DNA of 64,000 nucleotides from Neobacillus sp. Marseille-Q6967 (GTDB taxonomy: Bacteria > Bacillota > Bacilli > Bacillales > Cytobacillaceae): assembly GCF_946151075.1 (NCBI RefSeq), contig NZ_OX267715.1:1713881-1777880 (forward strand), in the 5' to 3' direction. This document shows, piece after piece, positions 8,782-18,012 of the stretch. The notes beneath the pieces are model-generated. The model searched no databases, had not been told where the DNA came from, and saw only the letters and a list, made by a program, of their open reading frames with translations. The first letter of the stretch is position 1. Each line of letters begins with the position of its first letter. The translations under genes and the position numbers were made by a program.

Positions 8782-8837
8782 CTGAAAAAGACCAAGATGT
8801 ATTTTGATAATCTTTCAAAATACACCTTGGTCTTTCA
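8782..8837. terminator. Bidirectional terminator between convergent genes
   Basis: A long hairpin, AAAGACCAAG.TGTATTTTGA / TCAAAATACA.CTTGGTCTTT, lies between the Nudix gene (+) and the PP2C gene (-). The AT-rich ends give U tracts on both strands. Confidence 0.85.
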
Positions 8838-8841
8838 GCTC

Positions 8842-9654
8842 TTACGTAAATCGAATGAATATCCCAGCCTTATCGTCATGACGAAGATTATTCTGTTTCT
8901 CAAAATGTTCTAATTCAATGGCATACCTATCAATACCGGATTGTTCAATCTTTTTAAAAGTTTCTTCGATGGATTCATGGGGATGAAAAAGTCCATCTGT
9001 TATCATTAATAAAGTTTTGATTTCACTGATATTTACTTGACCATGCTGAATAAAATTTAGAACTTCCTCACTTCCATTCGCTACCGAATAACCATATGGC
9101 CTATTCGCTAATGAACGATTAAAGATAAGCTGATGCGTAAGATCTTCAAAATATTTCTCATTAGGTAGGTTAACTCCTTGTTTTCTTTGTTCCTCACGCC
9201 ATACCTTTGCTCTACTACTGATATCTTTTACGGTATCCCTTGTTAAGGCTTTTATTGTTCCATTTTGATACTCCGTAATGATCATACAATCACCAAGCTG
9301 TGCATAAGAAATCTTTCCTTCTTTTTCAATCTTTATAATGGCAGCACAGGTTGACCAAAGATGTTCATATTTTTCCTGATTCACCTTGTATTTTTCCATA
9401 TGGTCTCTCAACATTCTATTAGCAGCCACGATTCCTTTTACTAATGAAAGGTGACTTCGGTAGAGTCTAAAGAAATAATCTTTAAATATATTAGAAGCTA
9501 AATACGCACCGTTCATTCCGTTTTCATCTTGGAAAGCTACCAATGGTGTTGCCCCATCAAAAACCCCATAAACATTTAACTTTTTATTTAATACGATTGA
9601 ATCTTCACTTACACGTTTATGGGGGGCAGCTCTTATAAATGACTCCACCTTCAT
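8842..9654 (-). CDS. PP2C-type serine/threonine phosphatase
   Basis: 270 residues. Metal-binding motifs of the PPM/PP2C family appear in order: SEDS near residue 16, GVFDGAT near 30, LGDC near 120, TDGLF near 218 and RHDDKAGI near 258. The aspartates that hold the two catalytic Mn/Mg ions are therefore present. There is no sensor or membrane domain, so it is probably soluble. It starts 22 nt after the acyl-CoA synthetase gene with AAGGTGGGG upstream, so the two are probably co-transcribed. Its substrate is unknown; general-stress partner switching is one possibility, but no anti-anti-sigma gene lies nearby. Confidence 0.85.
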   Translation of the reverse strand: MKVESFIRAAPHKRVSEDSIVLNKKLNVYGVFDGATPLVAFQDENGMNGAYLASNIFKDYFFRLYRSHLSLVKGIVAANRMLRDHMEKYKVNQEKYEHLWSTCAAIIKIEKEGKISYAQLGDCMIITEYQNGTIKALTRDTVKDISSRAKVWREEQRKQGVNLPNEKYFEDLTHQLIFNRSLANRPYGYSVANGSEEVLNFIQHGQVNISEIKTLLMITDGLFHPHESIEETFKKIEQSGIDRYAIELEHFEKQNNLRHDDKAGIFIRFT

Positions 9655-9676
9655 TGGTTCCCCACCTTCGTTTTTA

Positions 9677-11317
9677 TCAATAATTAGCTATTAGATTAAG
9701 AGATTGCTCGAGAAGTTTAAACTTCTGAATTTTTCCTGACGCCGTCATTGGGTAGGAATCCGTAAAGAAGACGTACTTTGGAATTTTATGACGGGAAATT
9801 TTTTCTTTACAAAATTCTTTAATCTCTTCCGCTGTGAGGGTGCATCCTTCTTTCAAAATGATCCATGCCAAGACTTCTTCCCCCCATCGCTCATCCGGAA
9901 CACCGATTACCTGTGCATCGACAATTTTTGGGTGCGTGTATAGAAATTCTTCGATCTCACGAGGATAGATATTTTCTCCCCCACGGATAATCATATCCTT
10001 AAGACGCCCTGTGATTCGACAGTACCCATTTTGATCCATAACGGCTAAGTCCCCGGTATGTAACCATCCATCCTTATCAATCGCTTCCCTTGTGGCATTA
10101 GGATTTTTATAATAACCTTTCATCACATGATAGCCTTGCGTACATAATTCACCTACTTGATTGTAAGGGAGTTCACGTGATGTTCCTGGTTCAACAATCT
10201 TCACTTCTACATTTGGAAGGGCTCTTCCAACAGTTTCCACTCTCAGTTCTATAGGATCATCGGTACGAGTTTGTGTAATCACTGGAGAGGATTCAGTCTG
10301 GCCATAACAAATGGTGATTTCTGACATATTCATTTTATTCATAACATTTTTCATGACTTCAATCGGACAATTGGAACCTGCCATCACGCCTGTTCTCAGC
10401 GAAGATAAATCATACTTTTCAAAATCTGGATGATTTAATTCAGCAATAAACATGGTAGGTACTCCATGTAATGCGGTACATTTCTCTTGTTCAACGGTTT
10501 GAAGGACAACTTCAGGATCGAATTCCTGAACAGGTACCATTGTTGCACCAGCACTCACGGCAGCAAGTGTTCCGATCACGCACCCAAAACAGTGGAAGAA
10601 TGGAACAGGAATACAGAGACGGTCTTCTTGTGTTAACTTCATACACTTCGCAATATTGTACGCATTATTGGCTAAATTGCTATGTGTGAGCATTACACCT
10701 TTTGGAAATCCTGTTGTCCCCGATGTATACTGCATATTAATCACATCATCGGGTGCCAAAGCCAAGGATCGTAGTTTGAGTTCCTCATCTGTTACATGAT
10801 CTGCCATTTCGAGGATGTCAGACCAATTAAAAACACCCTTGTACTGTTTCTCGCTTAGGACAATGATATTTTTTAGGAGTGGCAGTTTCTTTGATTCTAG
10901 TTTTCCAGGTTCACAACTTTCAAGCTCAGGGCAAAGTTCGTAAATCGTATCAATATATGAATTGCCTCGGTATTCTTCAATTAAGATCAGGGTCGTTGCA
11001 TCTGATTGTCTTAATAGATATTCGAGTTCAGTCGAACGGTAATTCGTGTTTACTGTTACTAACACGGCTCCCATTTTTCCTGTCGCAAATTGCAAACTGA
11101 CCCATTCCGGGACGTTTGTGGCCCACAAAGCAACATTTTCTTCTTTTTGAATTCCAAGTGCCATTAATCCTTTTGCAATTTTGTCACAGACTTCATTGAA
11201 CTCTTTGTACGTATACCTAAGCCCCCTATCCGGGTAGACGAGTGCCTCGTGGTTTGGCATTTCTAAAGCTTTGTCCTGTAAAAGCTGTCCTATCGTTTTT
11301 CGAATCAAATTCGTCAT
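9677..11317 (-). CDS. Medium/long-chain acyl-CoA synthetase, AMP-binding family
   Basis: 546 residues, full length for FadD-type ligases. The AMP-binding signature YTSGTTGFPKG is present, followed by YGQTE, the TGDLA motif, and the C-terminal GRLKDMIIRGGENIYP hinge with the catalytic Lys in the TASGKIQK motif near the end. The enzyme activates a carboxylic acid with ATP to an acyl-adenylate and transfers it to CoA. A catabolite-response-like element lies 60 nt upstream of the ATG, consistent with a degradative role repressed by glucose. Chain-length specificity cannot be read directly. Confidence 0.9.
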   Translation of the reverse strand: MTNLIRKTIGQLLQDKALEMPNHEALVYPDRGLRYTYKEFNEVCDKIAKGLMALGIQKEENVALWATNVPEWVSLQFATGKMGAVLVTVNTNYRSTELEYLLRQSDATTLILIEEYRGNSYIDTIYELCPELESCEPGKLESKKLPLLKNIIVLSEKQYKGVFNWSDILEMADHVTDEELKLRSLALAPDDVINMQYTSGTTGFPKGVMLTHSNLANNAYNIAKCMKLTQEDRLCIPVPFFHCFGCVIGTLAAVSAGATMVPVQEFDPEVVLQTVEQEKCTALHGVPTMFIAELNHPDFEKYDLSSLRTGVMAGSNCPIEVMKNVMNKMNMSEITICYGQTESSPVITQTRTDDPIELRVETVGRALPNVEVKIVEPGTSRELPYNQVGELCTQGYHVMKGYYKNPNATREAIDKDGWLHTGDLAVMDQNGYCRITGRLKDMIIRGGENIYPREIEEFLYTHPKIVDAQVIGVPDERWGEEVLAWIILKEGCTLTAEEIKEFCKEKISRHKIPKYVFFTDSYPMTASGKIQKFKLLEQSLNLIANY

Positions 11318-11379
11318 CGCTATTCCTCCAATTCATCCTAAATGGTGAGCTATGTTTCCTTCGTTCCCCCGCCCTCTAT

Positions 11380-11393
11380 TGGTAGCGCTTACA
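11380..11393. promoter_or_regulatory. cre-like catabolite control site
   Basis: TGGTAGCGCTTACA matches the CcpA consensus TGWAARCGYTWWCA at most positions, including the central GCGC and both outer TG/CA. It lies 63-76 nt upstream of the acyl-CoA synthetase start, where CcpA could block transcription. Confidence 0.5.
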
Positions 11394-11519
11394 AGTAACT
11401 TGTATAGGAGATAAGATCCTTTTGAAAAAAATAGTAACATATCAATCTTTCATCTTCAAATTTATTACCAGAAAAATTTTTATATTCCGAATTATTTCAT
11501 TATTAGTTTACTTAAAAAT

Positions 11520-11554
11520 GCCAGACACTTCCATATAAAGGATGCGCCTGGCAC
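11520..11554 (-). terminator. Terminator after helD
   Basis: On the minus strand, TGCCAGGCGC.TCC pairs with GGA.GTGTCTGGCA and is followed by TTTTTAAG. It begins 11 nt after the helD stop. TGCCAG-type hairpins of this kind are frequent in Bacillus intergenic regions. Confidence 0.75.
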
Positions 11555-11564
11555 TTTACTTATA

Positions 11565-13874
11565 TTACGCCCTATCAAAATGGACAGATGTATCTTTATT
11601 TAATAATAATTGAGATAGCGCACCTGCATATAAATACAATCTATGCATCGGTCTCGTCATCGCCACATACAACAATTTGATATCCAACTCTACTTCTGAG
11701 TACGATTCTTCTAAGGCAAGGATGAGAACGGCATCAAACTCCAATCCCTTTGAAAGGTAGGATGGTACGATCACAATGCTTCCCTTTTTCATATCTTCCT
11801 TTTCTTCTAGTAGCTGAATTGGCAGATTACTATTCTCTAACAAATTATATATTCTTAAGCAATCTTTGTCCGTTTTGCCAATAATCGCAATCGAGTTAAG
11901 TCCTTCTTCTTTAAGTAACTGGATATCTTGTTCAAGCCGCTCTCTTACCTGCTGCAAATTGCTTGGATCAATTTTTGTAAACCGTGGTTTCTCGCCATGG
12001 CGAATGACTGGTTCTACTTTTGGCAAGTCTTTATCCATAATTGAAAGAATATCATTTGCTAACTGCATAATCTCGACCGTCGTTCGATAACTCTTTTGTA
12101 ACGTTTGATAATTCGCATTTGGGAAAATATCCTTAAACAACGGCTCCCAACTGTGCAACCCACGGTAGGAATGAATGCCTTGGGCTAAATCGCCAACAAT
12201 TGTAAACAAATCCGTTTCAAAGCCATCTTTTAATGCTGCAAATTGAAAGTAACTATAATCCTGCGCCTCATCAATGAAAACACTTCTCATTTTATAGGGT
12301 TCTTCGATTCCTTCTAGTTTTGCTTTCATATAAAATAACGGAGCTAAATCCTCTAATTCTAGAAGATTTTTATCAAAAATCTTTTGACAATAGTTACTTA
12401 ATTTCCTGCATTCAATCTCTGACAGAGTTTCTGAATACTTTTGTAAAAGTTCAGGCGAAGTCATCAGTTCCTGATATAAAGTAAAAATATCTTTTTTCAC
12501 AAAACTATTCATATAATTTTTTACCGCTGTCTTCGACTCTTGTTCCACCGCACTGATTCTTTTTTCTTTTGTATCCATGAAGCTGACTACTTTTTCTCTT
12601 CTTTTATCCGGATACAGCCGGGTGGTATAGAGCACCTTATCTAAAAGTTCGTCGTATTTACTATTAATTTTGGCTAGAATGATTGATTTTTTTATTCTAA
12701 CATCATTTGCTAATACATTTTTAATTTTATCTAGTCTTTTATAGATTGGCAGGTATTGAAATTCTTTTAAATACAGTTTCTTGAGATTTTGTCCTCTCAT
12801 GAGGCGGGATTTTTCAATGATAAAATCCTCTGATGGTGCCAAATTTAATTCAATTTCTTTTAAATAACGATCGATTAAACTCTTAAATTCCAGCGATCCT
12901 TTAAAGCTTGTAACCTCTTGCATCCATTTTGATTTTTCTTCTGCTTTTATAAGCTTCATTAATTTTGAATGTGGTGATAATAATTTTATTTTCTTCCCTA
13001 AGCAGCTTCTCATGAAATCAATATAGGTGGTTTGTTTGATCTTATTTACTCCTAAATCAGGGAGAACGGCGGAAATATAATCGATAAACAATTTATTTGG
13101 TGCAAGAATCATTAATTTTTCTGGAGGAAATCGATATCCGGACGAGTATAAAAAATAAGATATTCTATGGAGAGCTATAGTTGTTTTACCGCTTCCTGCA
13201 GCTCCTTGAACGATGATGGGGTGTTTTAGCGATGCTCGGATGACTTCATTTTGCTCGTTTTGGATGGTCGCCACAATTTCTGTTAATCGATTATCAGCCT
13301 TTCCTGATAACGACTTCTGCAATAGCTCATCATGGGTGGTTAAATCGATGTCTCTAATCTCCTTTAATAAACCATCCTCTATTTCATACTGTCTTTTTAG
13401 AGATAAATAACCAATTTGTGTTTCACCATAGGCTTCATAGGTGACATTCCCTAAACGGCCATCATAGTAAACATTTGCAATCGGCGACCGCCAATCCACA
13501 ATGATGGGAATTTGATTTACACGGTCAAACAGTGAGGCTTTCCCTATATACAAAATCTCCTCATTGGTTTCGCCACTGCTGGTAAAATTAATTCTTGAAA
13601 AGTACGGTTTGCCGATGATGCTTGCTAACCTTTCCAGTTCCGTTTCGGCCAGTTCTAAATATTGAGCATTCGTCAAAAGCGTCATGTAGCTTAAACTACT
13701 ATCGGAAGTATCCAGGTCAGCAAAAGCTTCCTTCAGATTTTCAACAAACTGTTCTTTATTCCCCTTCGACATTTCCAAAACGCTTTTAATATATTCCTTG
13801 GTAAACTCTAAGCGCTCAACTTCTGATTGGTAATCCTTATGATCACGAACTGATTTTTGTTTTTTCTGGCTCAT
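11565..13874 (-). CDS. helD: HelD-family ATPase (RNA polymerase recycling helicase-like)
   Basis: 769 residues. The N-terminal coiled coil (1-90) is followed by a superfamily 1 core: Walker A GAAGSGKTT (224-232), motif II FIDEAQD near residue 507, QKSYRTT, and a C-terminal block with SKGLEFDAV and YVAMTRPMH. This is the HelD/UvrD-like plan; the long N-terminal arm inserts into the RNA polymerase secondary channel and frees stalled enzyme using ATP. Length matches B. subtilis HelD (about 774). It stands as a single gene behind a 1.4-kb gap. No defects seen. Confidence 0.9.
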   Translation of the reverse strand: MSQKKQKSVRDHKDYQSEVERLEFTKEYIKSVLEMSKGNKEQFVENLKEAFADLDTSDSSLSYMTLLTNAQYLELAETELERLASIIGKPYFSRINFTSSGETNEEILYIGKASLFDRVNQIPIIVDWRSPIANVYYDGRLGNVTYEAYGETQIGYLSLKRQYEIEDGLLKEIRDIDLTTHDELLQKSLSGKADNRLTEIVATIQNEQNEVIRASLKHPIIVQGAAGSGKTTIALHRISYFLYSSGYRFPPEKLMILAPNKLFIDYISAVLPDLGVNKIKQTTYIDFMRSCLGKKIKLLSPHSKLMKLIKAEEKSKWMQEVTSFKGSLEFKSLIDRYLKEIELNLAPSEDFIIEKSRLMRGQNLKKLYLKEFQYLPIYKRLDKIKNVLANDVRIKKSIILAKINSKYDELLDKVLYTTRLYPDKRREKVVSFMDTKEKRISAVEQESKTAVKNYMNSFVKKDIFTLYQELMTSPELLQKYSETLSEIECRKLSNYCQKIFDKNLLELEDLAPLFYMKAKLEGIEEPYKMRSVFIDEAQDYSYFQFAALKDGFETDLFTIVGDLAQGIHSYRGLHSWEPLFKDIFPNANYQTLQKSYRTTVEIMQLANDILSIMDKDLPKVEPVIRHGEKPRFTKIDPSNLQQVRERLEQDIQLLKEEGLNSIAIIGKTDKDCLRIYNLLENSNLPIQLLEEKEDMKKGSIVIVPSYLSKGLEFDAVLILALEESYSEVELDIKLLYVAMTRPMHRLYLYAGALSQLLLNKDTSVHFDRA

Positions 13875-14161
13875 TCTCTAATTAAGTCACCTCTCAATAA
13901 TGGAACAGGCTGGTAAACAATCTAAGTAAGCAATTTGACAACAAAAAGATACATCTACAAATTTTTGCAGATGCATTCATTAACAATGGAGACTTATTTT
14001 ACCATTTAACAATTGATTATACAATATACTTGATGGTAACAAGTGAAAAATATAGTCAACTTTATCTGGCTGCAAAACTATCTATTATTTCTTATTAAAC
14101 CACCATAATAATAAAAGTAAGTTCAGCATTAAGGCTTTCACTCTTTCTTAAAGACTGTTCT

Positions 14162-15301
14162 GGAATGATTCCCTTCCATCCTAGATATTCCTTGTAACGG
14201 GCTTCATTCTCTTGGAATGATTCCCTTCCATCCTAGATATTCCTTGTAACGGGCTTCTTTCTCTTGGAATGATTCCCTTCCATCCTAGATATTTCTTGTA
14301 ACGGGCTTCTTTCTCTTGGAATGATTCCCTTCCATCCTAGATATTTCTTGTAACGAGCATCTTTCTCTTGGAATGATTCCCTTCCATCCTAGATATTTCT
14401 TGTAACGGGCTTCTTTCTCTTGGAATGATTCCCTTCCATCCTAGATATTTCTTGTAACGGGCAACTTTCTCTTGGAATGATTCCCTTCCATCCTAGATAT
14501 TCCTTGTAACGGGCATTTTTCTGCTGGAATGCTTCCCTTCCTAGATATTTCTTGTAACGGGCTTCTTTCTCTTGGAATGATTCCCATCCATCCTAGATAT
14601 TCCTTGTAACGGGCTTCTTTCTCTTGGAATGATTCCCATCCATCCTAGATATTCCTTGTAACGGGCTTCTTTCTCTTGGAATGATTCCCTTCCATCCTAG
14701 ATATTCCTTGTAACGGGCTTCTTTCCCTTGGAATGATTCCCTTCCATCCTAGATATTTCTTGTAACGGGCTTCTTTCTCTTGGAATGATTCCCTTCCATC
14801 CTAGATATTTCTTATAACGGGCTTCTTTCTCTTGGAATGATTCCCTTCCATCCTAGATATTCCTTGTAACGGGCATTTTTCTCCTTGAATGATTCCCTAC
14901 CATCCTAGATATTCCTTGTAACGGGATTCTTTCTCTTGGAATGATTCCCTTACAATCTAGATATTCCATGTAACGGGCATTTTTCTCCTTGAATGCTTCC
15001 CTTCCATCCTAGATATTTCTTGTAACGGGCATCTTTCTCTTGGAATGATTCCCTTCCATCCTAGATATTCCTTGTAACGGACATCTTTCTCTTGGAATGA
15101 TTCCCTTCCATCCTAGATATTTCTTGTAACGGGCATCTTTCTCTTGGAATGATTCCCTTCCATCCTAGATATTTCTTGTAACGGGCATCTTTCTCTTGGA
15201 ATGATTCCCTTCCATCCTAGTTATTCCTTGGTACGGGCATCTTTGCCTTGGAAAAATGCCCTACGAACAGGATATCCCCGTGAACGGGAACCTTTCGCTT
15301 G
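14162..15301. repeat. 52-bp tandem repeat array, about 21 units plus one degenerate
   Basis: The unit begins GGAATGATTCCCTTCCATCC and ends near TTGTAACGGGCTTCTTTCTC. Unit starts recur at 52-nt steps from 14162 to 15198, except one copy 4 nt shorter around 14525. The last degenerate copy (about 15250-15301) keeps only GGAA, CCCT, GATAT and GAACGGG. Copies differ mainly at the TTCC/TTTC and GGGC-TTCT/ATCT positions. Because 52 is not a multiple of three and stop codons occur in all frames, it does not encode a repeat protein. There are no unique spacers, so it is not a CRISPR. It fills the gap between helD and nadR. Before it (13875-14161) I see only AT-rich promoter-like sequence. Confidence 0.93.
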
Positions 15302-15326
15302 AAATAATCACCTTTTGTTTACAGTT

Positions 15327-16349
15327 TTACTCCTTTAGTAGTTCTTCAATGTATCCTATTGCTCCCTTTAGCCGGTTCTCATAATTTCCACTCAAGTTTT
15401 TATAATCAATGTTATGTTTTTTCAATAATGTCTTTAAGTGGTGGTTGTTCTTTGCTCGAGCAGTTTCCTCTCCATGAATTCTTAGCCCATCATCGACCCA
15501 TTGAACATCTGGTTCAAGGAAAAGCCAAAGATCGTAGTCTTGTAGTTTCGCGATTTCATCTAGAACCGTTTGATGTTCATGATTGTAAAGGTTGGAGTAA
15601 AATTGGGTTACGATGGCTTCAGTATCGATAAAAACAATTTTGTTCGCTTTTTCGACTGCCTTTATTTCTTCCATTTTATGACCATAAGCAATTTGCAGAT
15701 AGTCTTCTTTTACGATAATTCCTTCACACCCGCCTAATTCTTCACAAACGGTCCGGCCATACTCCGCTGCATAGGTGGTGTTGTATATTTTGGCGAGATT
15801 TTTCACTAGGGTTGATTTTCCGCAGCTTTCGGTTCCAACAATCACAATCTTCTTTATAAAATAAGGTTTCACCACGTCAGGAATGTACTCCCAGTTCTTA
15901 AATACACCTTCATGTCGGATTTTTGTAGCAGAAATGTACACACGGGTGCGATTTGGATCAATCAGGACATGTTTTGAGTCTGGATAGAGTTCCTTAAAGA
16001 TATCGTTATATTCACATTCAGAGCTAAACACGTAATCTATCGGTTTACCAATCTCTTTTTTAATAAGTTGAGCTCCCTCTGCCCAGTTGTAATGTTCATT
16101 GTCTTGGTTATCTTCAATCGATAGTACCTTTACGTGCGGCATATCTTTTGTTAATTTGGAAAGCCACCGTAGACGAATTTGTGCTGGAATATAGTTTATC
16201 TTCGTACTCTCACACAGTTCCCTGTCTCGCCTTTCGCTATGTGATAATACAACATACAGCTCATCAACCATGGATGAAGCATGAACGATCGCATACACAT
16301 GGCCGAGATGTAATGGAAGGAACTTACCCCCAATAAAACCAACTGTCAT
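15327..16349 (-). CDS. nadR: NadR-type NMN adenylyltransferase / ribosylnicotinamide kinase
   Basis: 340 residues. The N-terminal nucleotidyltransferase domain has GGKFLPLHLGH (7-17) with the paired histidines and ISATKIR (139-145). The C-terminal kinase domain begins with the P-loop GTESCGKST (172-180). This is a two-domain NadR without the N-terminal DNA-binding domain of the enterobacterial protein. It would phosphorylate nicotinamide riboside to NMN and adenylate NMN to NAD. It is the last gene of the nrtR-pnuC-nadR operon, starting 12 nt after pnuC with AGGAGG upstream. The transporter partner supports the riboside route. Confidence 0.92.
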   Translation of the reverse strand: MTVGFIGGKFLPLHLGHVYAIVHASSMVDELYVVLSHSERRDRELCESTKINYIPAQIRLRWLSKLTKDMPHVKVLSIEDNQDNEHYNWAEGAQLIKKEIGKPIDYVFSSECEYNDIFKELYPDSKHVLIDPNRTRVYISATKIRHEGVFKNWEYIPDVVKPYFIKKIVIVGTESCGKSTLVKNLAKIYNTTYAAEYGRTVCEELGGCEGIIVKEDYLQIAYGHKMEEIKAVEKANKIVFIDTEAIVTQFYSNLYNHEHQTVLDEIAKLQDYDLWLFLEPDVQWVDDGLRIHGEETARAKNNHHLKTLLKKHNIDYKNLSGNYENRLKGAIGYIEELLKE

Positions 16350-16361
16350 TTAAACCACCTC

Positions 16362-17045
16362 CTAAAGTTGTTGACTATATAGTTTCCGCCAGTTGATATA
16401 GCCATAAATGCTGTTGACAAGGAATGCCGACCACATCACTAACATGGAGAAGTCATTACCACCTTGCGAACCGAGAGCACTCGCCCATAGGAAAATCGAT
16501 AATACATTTACTGAAATCCATAGAATCCATTGTTCTGTTAACCGTTTCAACATCATGATTTGTGCCGTTATGGACAATACATTCGTAACTGAATCCGTCC
16601 AAACATTGTTGCCGCCCAAGTATTTCAAGAAGAAGCCATATCCGACCGTAAAGATCAGAACAACTAATACGGTATAAAACCAGCCTGTTTTTGAAAGGCG
16701 TTTGATTGTTACATCTTCCCCTCTCACTCCATTCTCTGTTTTATTCTTTTTCCACAAATAAATCCCGATAAATTGCACTGGAAAGTAAAACAATGCATTT
16801 AACATGACTTCTCCATAAAGACCATAGCCGTATGCAATATAAGCATAGGTTGACGTTTGGATCATCCCCCAATAATAATTGGAGATTTTACCCTTCGCCA
16901 CTAACACAACACACAGCATCCCACTTATCGATGAAATTAAGCCAATAAGTGAATCTTTCCAAGCAAAGAATAGATAAATGTTCACCATTGTGAAGGTGAG
17001 CAGCCAGACAATTTCAAACCGCGTCCAATTCTTCCATATCCCCAT
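16362..17045 (-). CDS. pnuC: Nicotinamide riboside transporter PnuC
   Basis: 227 residues, seven predicted membrane helices. The PnuC signature lies around residues 62-95: a YYWGMIQTSTYAYIA helix followed by YGEVMLN and the QFIGIYLWKKN segment. PnuC proteins let nicotinamide riboside diffuse in, and phosphorylation by NadR traps it. Here the kinase gene follows immediately and the regulator gene precedes by 14 nt, so transport, trapping and control form one transcript. Length is typical. Confidence 0.92.
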   Translation of the reverse strand: MGIWKNWTRFEIVWLLTFTMVNIYLFFAWKDSLIGLISSISGMLCVVLVAKGKISNYYWGMIQTSTYAYIAYGYGLYGEVMLNALFYFPVQFIGIYLWKKNKTENGVRGEDVTIKRLSKTGWFYTVLVVLIFTVGYGFFLKYLGGNNVWTDSVTNVLSITAQIMMLKRLTEQWILWISVNVLSIFLWASALGSQGGNDFSMLVMWSAFLVNSIYGYINWRKLYSQQL

Positions 17046-17059
17046 CTTTTATCTCTCCC

Positions 17060-17827
17060 TTAACCTTTTAGTTTATTTCTATAGACGGATACAATGGGCT
17101 GAAATTCATTAAAACGGTAAAGCTGCGCCGGTGTTTTAGAATAGCGGTTGGATTTTTTGGGCTTCCCGTTTTCCGATACCACTTCAAGAAACGGAAGTGT
17201 TGGTGATTTTCTAAAAAAGGCCGCATCTGTCGCTATGGAAGGGTCATCCAACACCGTTAATAAAACCCCTTGCAGTTCAGATAGAACAAACTCTTCCGGC
17301 AGAAAATGCTTCGCAAGTGTGGTTAGCGCCATATCTTTTTTAATAAACCAAATCGCATCGTCGATAATTTGACGATGGTCAAAAGCAAGATCAAGTTCGA
17401 GAGCCTCTTCCATCGTAAATAATTGAATATCAGAAGCATCATACGTTTGTTTTCGATTCTTTAAGGCCGCCTCGTTCGCAATTACATAATGGGCATTTGA
17501 TATAATCCACCCGCGTGGATCTCGATTCGGTGAATCATAAATACCAAAATGTTTGATCCGCAAACGATCGACACCTGTTTCTTCCAACAGTTTGCGTTCT
17601 GCTGCTTGAAAAGCCGTTTCCCCTGGACGAACAAATCCTCCGGGTAACGCCCACTTACCGGCTTCCATGTTTTGATTGCCTTCGTGATCCTGTTTACTTC
17701 TTTTAATCAGCATTATTTTTAATTTTTTTATTGGCGGCTTATACTCCCCCTGACTTTCGGATGTAATGGTAAAGACCGCAATATCACTGGTATAGCCATC
17801 TGGTATGGTAAATTTTTTATCCTTCAT
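17060..17827 (-). CDS. nrtR: NrtR, Nudix-related transcriptional repressor of NAD metabolism
   Basis: 255 residues. The N-terminal Nudix-like domain has its box at residues 64-86, and the C-terminal winged helix (about 150-255) has the NRYSKTPAQLYRFN segment of NrtR proteins. In the Nudix box the essential Glu of R-E is replaced by Lys79 (RKLLEETG), so pyrophosphatase activity is probably lost and the domain serves as an ADP-ribose sensor. A 32-bp palindrome lies just upstream of its own start, directly after the -10 box, so it most likely autorepresses the nrtR-pnuC-nadR operon and releases DNA when ADP-ribose accumulates. Confidence 0.88.
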   Translation of the reverse strand: MKDKKFTIPDGYTSDIAVFTITSESQGEYKPPIKKLKIMLIKRSKQDHEGNQNMEAGKWALPGGFVRPGETAFQAAERKLLEETGVDRLRIKHFGIYDSPNRDPRGWIISNAHYVIANEAALKNRKQTYDASDIQLFTMEEALELDLAFDHRQIIDDAIWFIKKDMALTTLAKHFLPEEFVLSELQGVLLTVLDDPSIATDAAFFRKSPTLPFLEVVSENGKPKKSNRYSKTPAQLYRFNEFQPIVSVYRNKLKG

Positions 17828-17840
17828 TTTTGATTACTCC

Positions 17841-17900
17841 TTTAATTAACAATTCGTTAATCGTTAATTAAAGTATATTCTTTCCATTTATTTCCGTCAA
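17841..17900 (-). promoter_or_regulatory. nrtR operon promoter with NrtR palindromic operator
   Basis: On the minus strand: -35 TTGACG (17895-17900), 17-nt spacer, -10 TATACT (17872-17877). Immediately downstream, 17841-17872 is a palindrome with arms TTTAATTAACAATT and AATCGTTAATTAAA, 13 of 14 positions symmetric. Repressor bound here would cover the transcription start. The ribosome site (GGAGT) and ATG of nrtR follow. Confidence 0.85.
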
Positions 17901-17962
17901 TTTATTTCTAAATAAAATTCAAAATTATTTTTATAACTAAAGTCTTTAGCATGGCCAAACAC

Positions 17963-17991
17963 AGAAAAGCCCCAGGAAAGTTGTTCCCTGG
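17963..17991 (-). terminator. Terminator after the ParA-like operon
   Basis: CCAGGGAACAACTTTCCTGG followed by GGCTTTTCTG on the minus strand, 22 nt past the small-partner stop. Modest stem with a short U tract. Confidence 0.6.
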
Positions 17992-18012
17992 AACTCATAT
18001 CTTCAAATAAAA

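Noticed and set aside
14162..15301. CRISPR array
   Set aside because: Units are contiguous 52-bp copies with no unique spacers, no short palindromic repeat pattern and no cas genes nearby.
14162..15301. Repeat-protein coding sequence
   Set aside because: A 52-bp period shifts frame each unit and stops occur in every frame on both strands.
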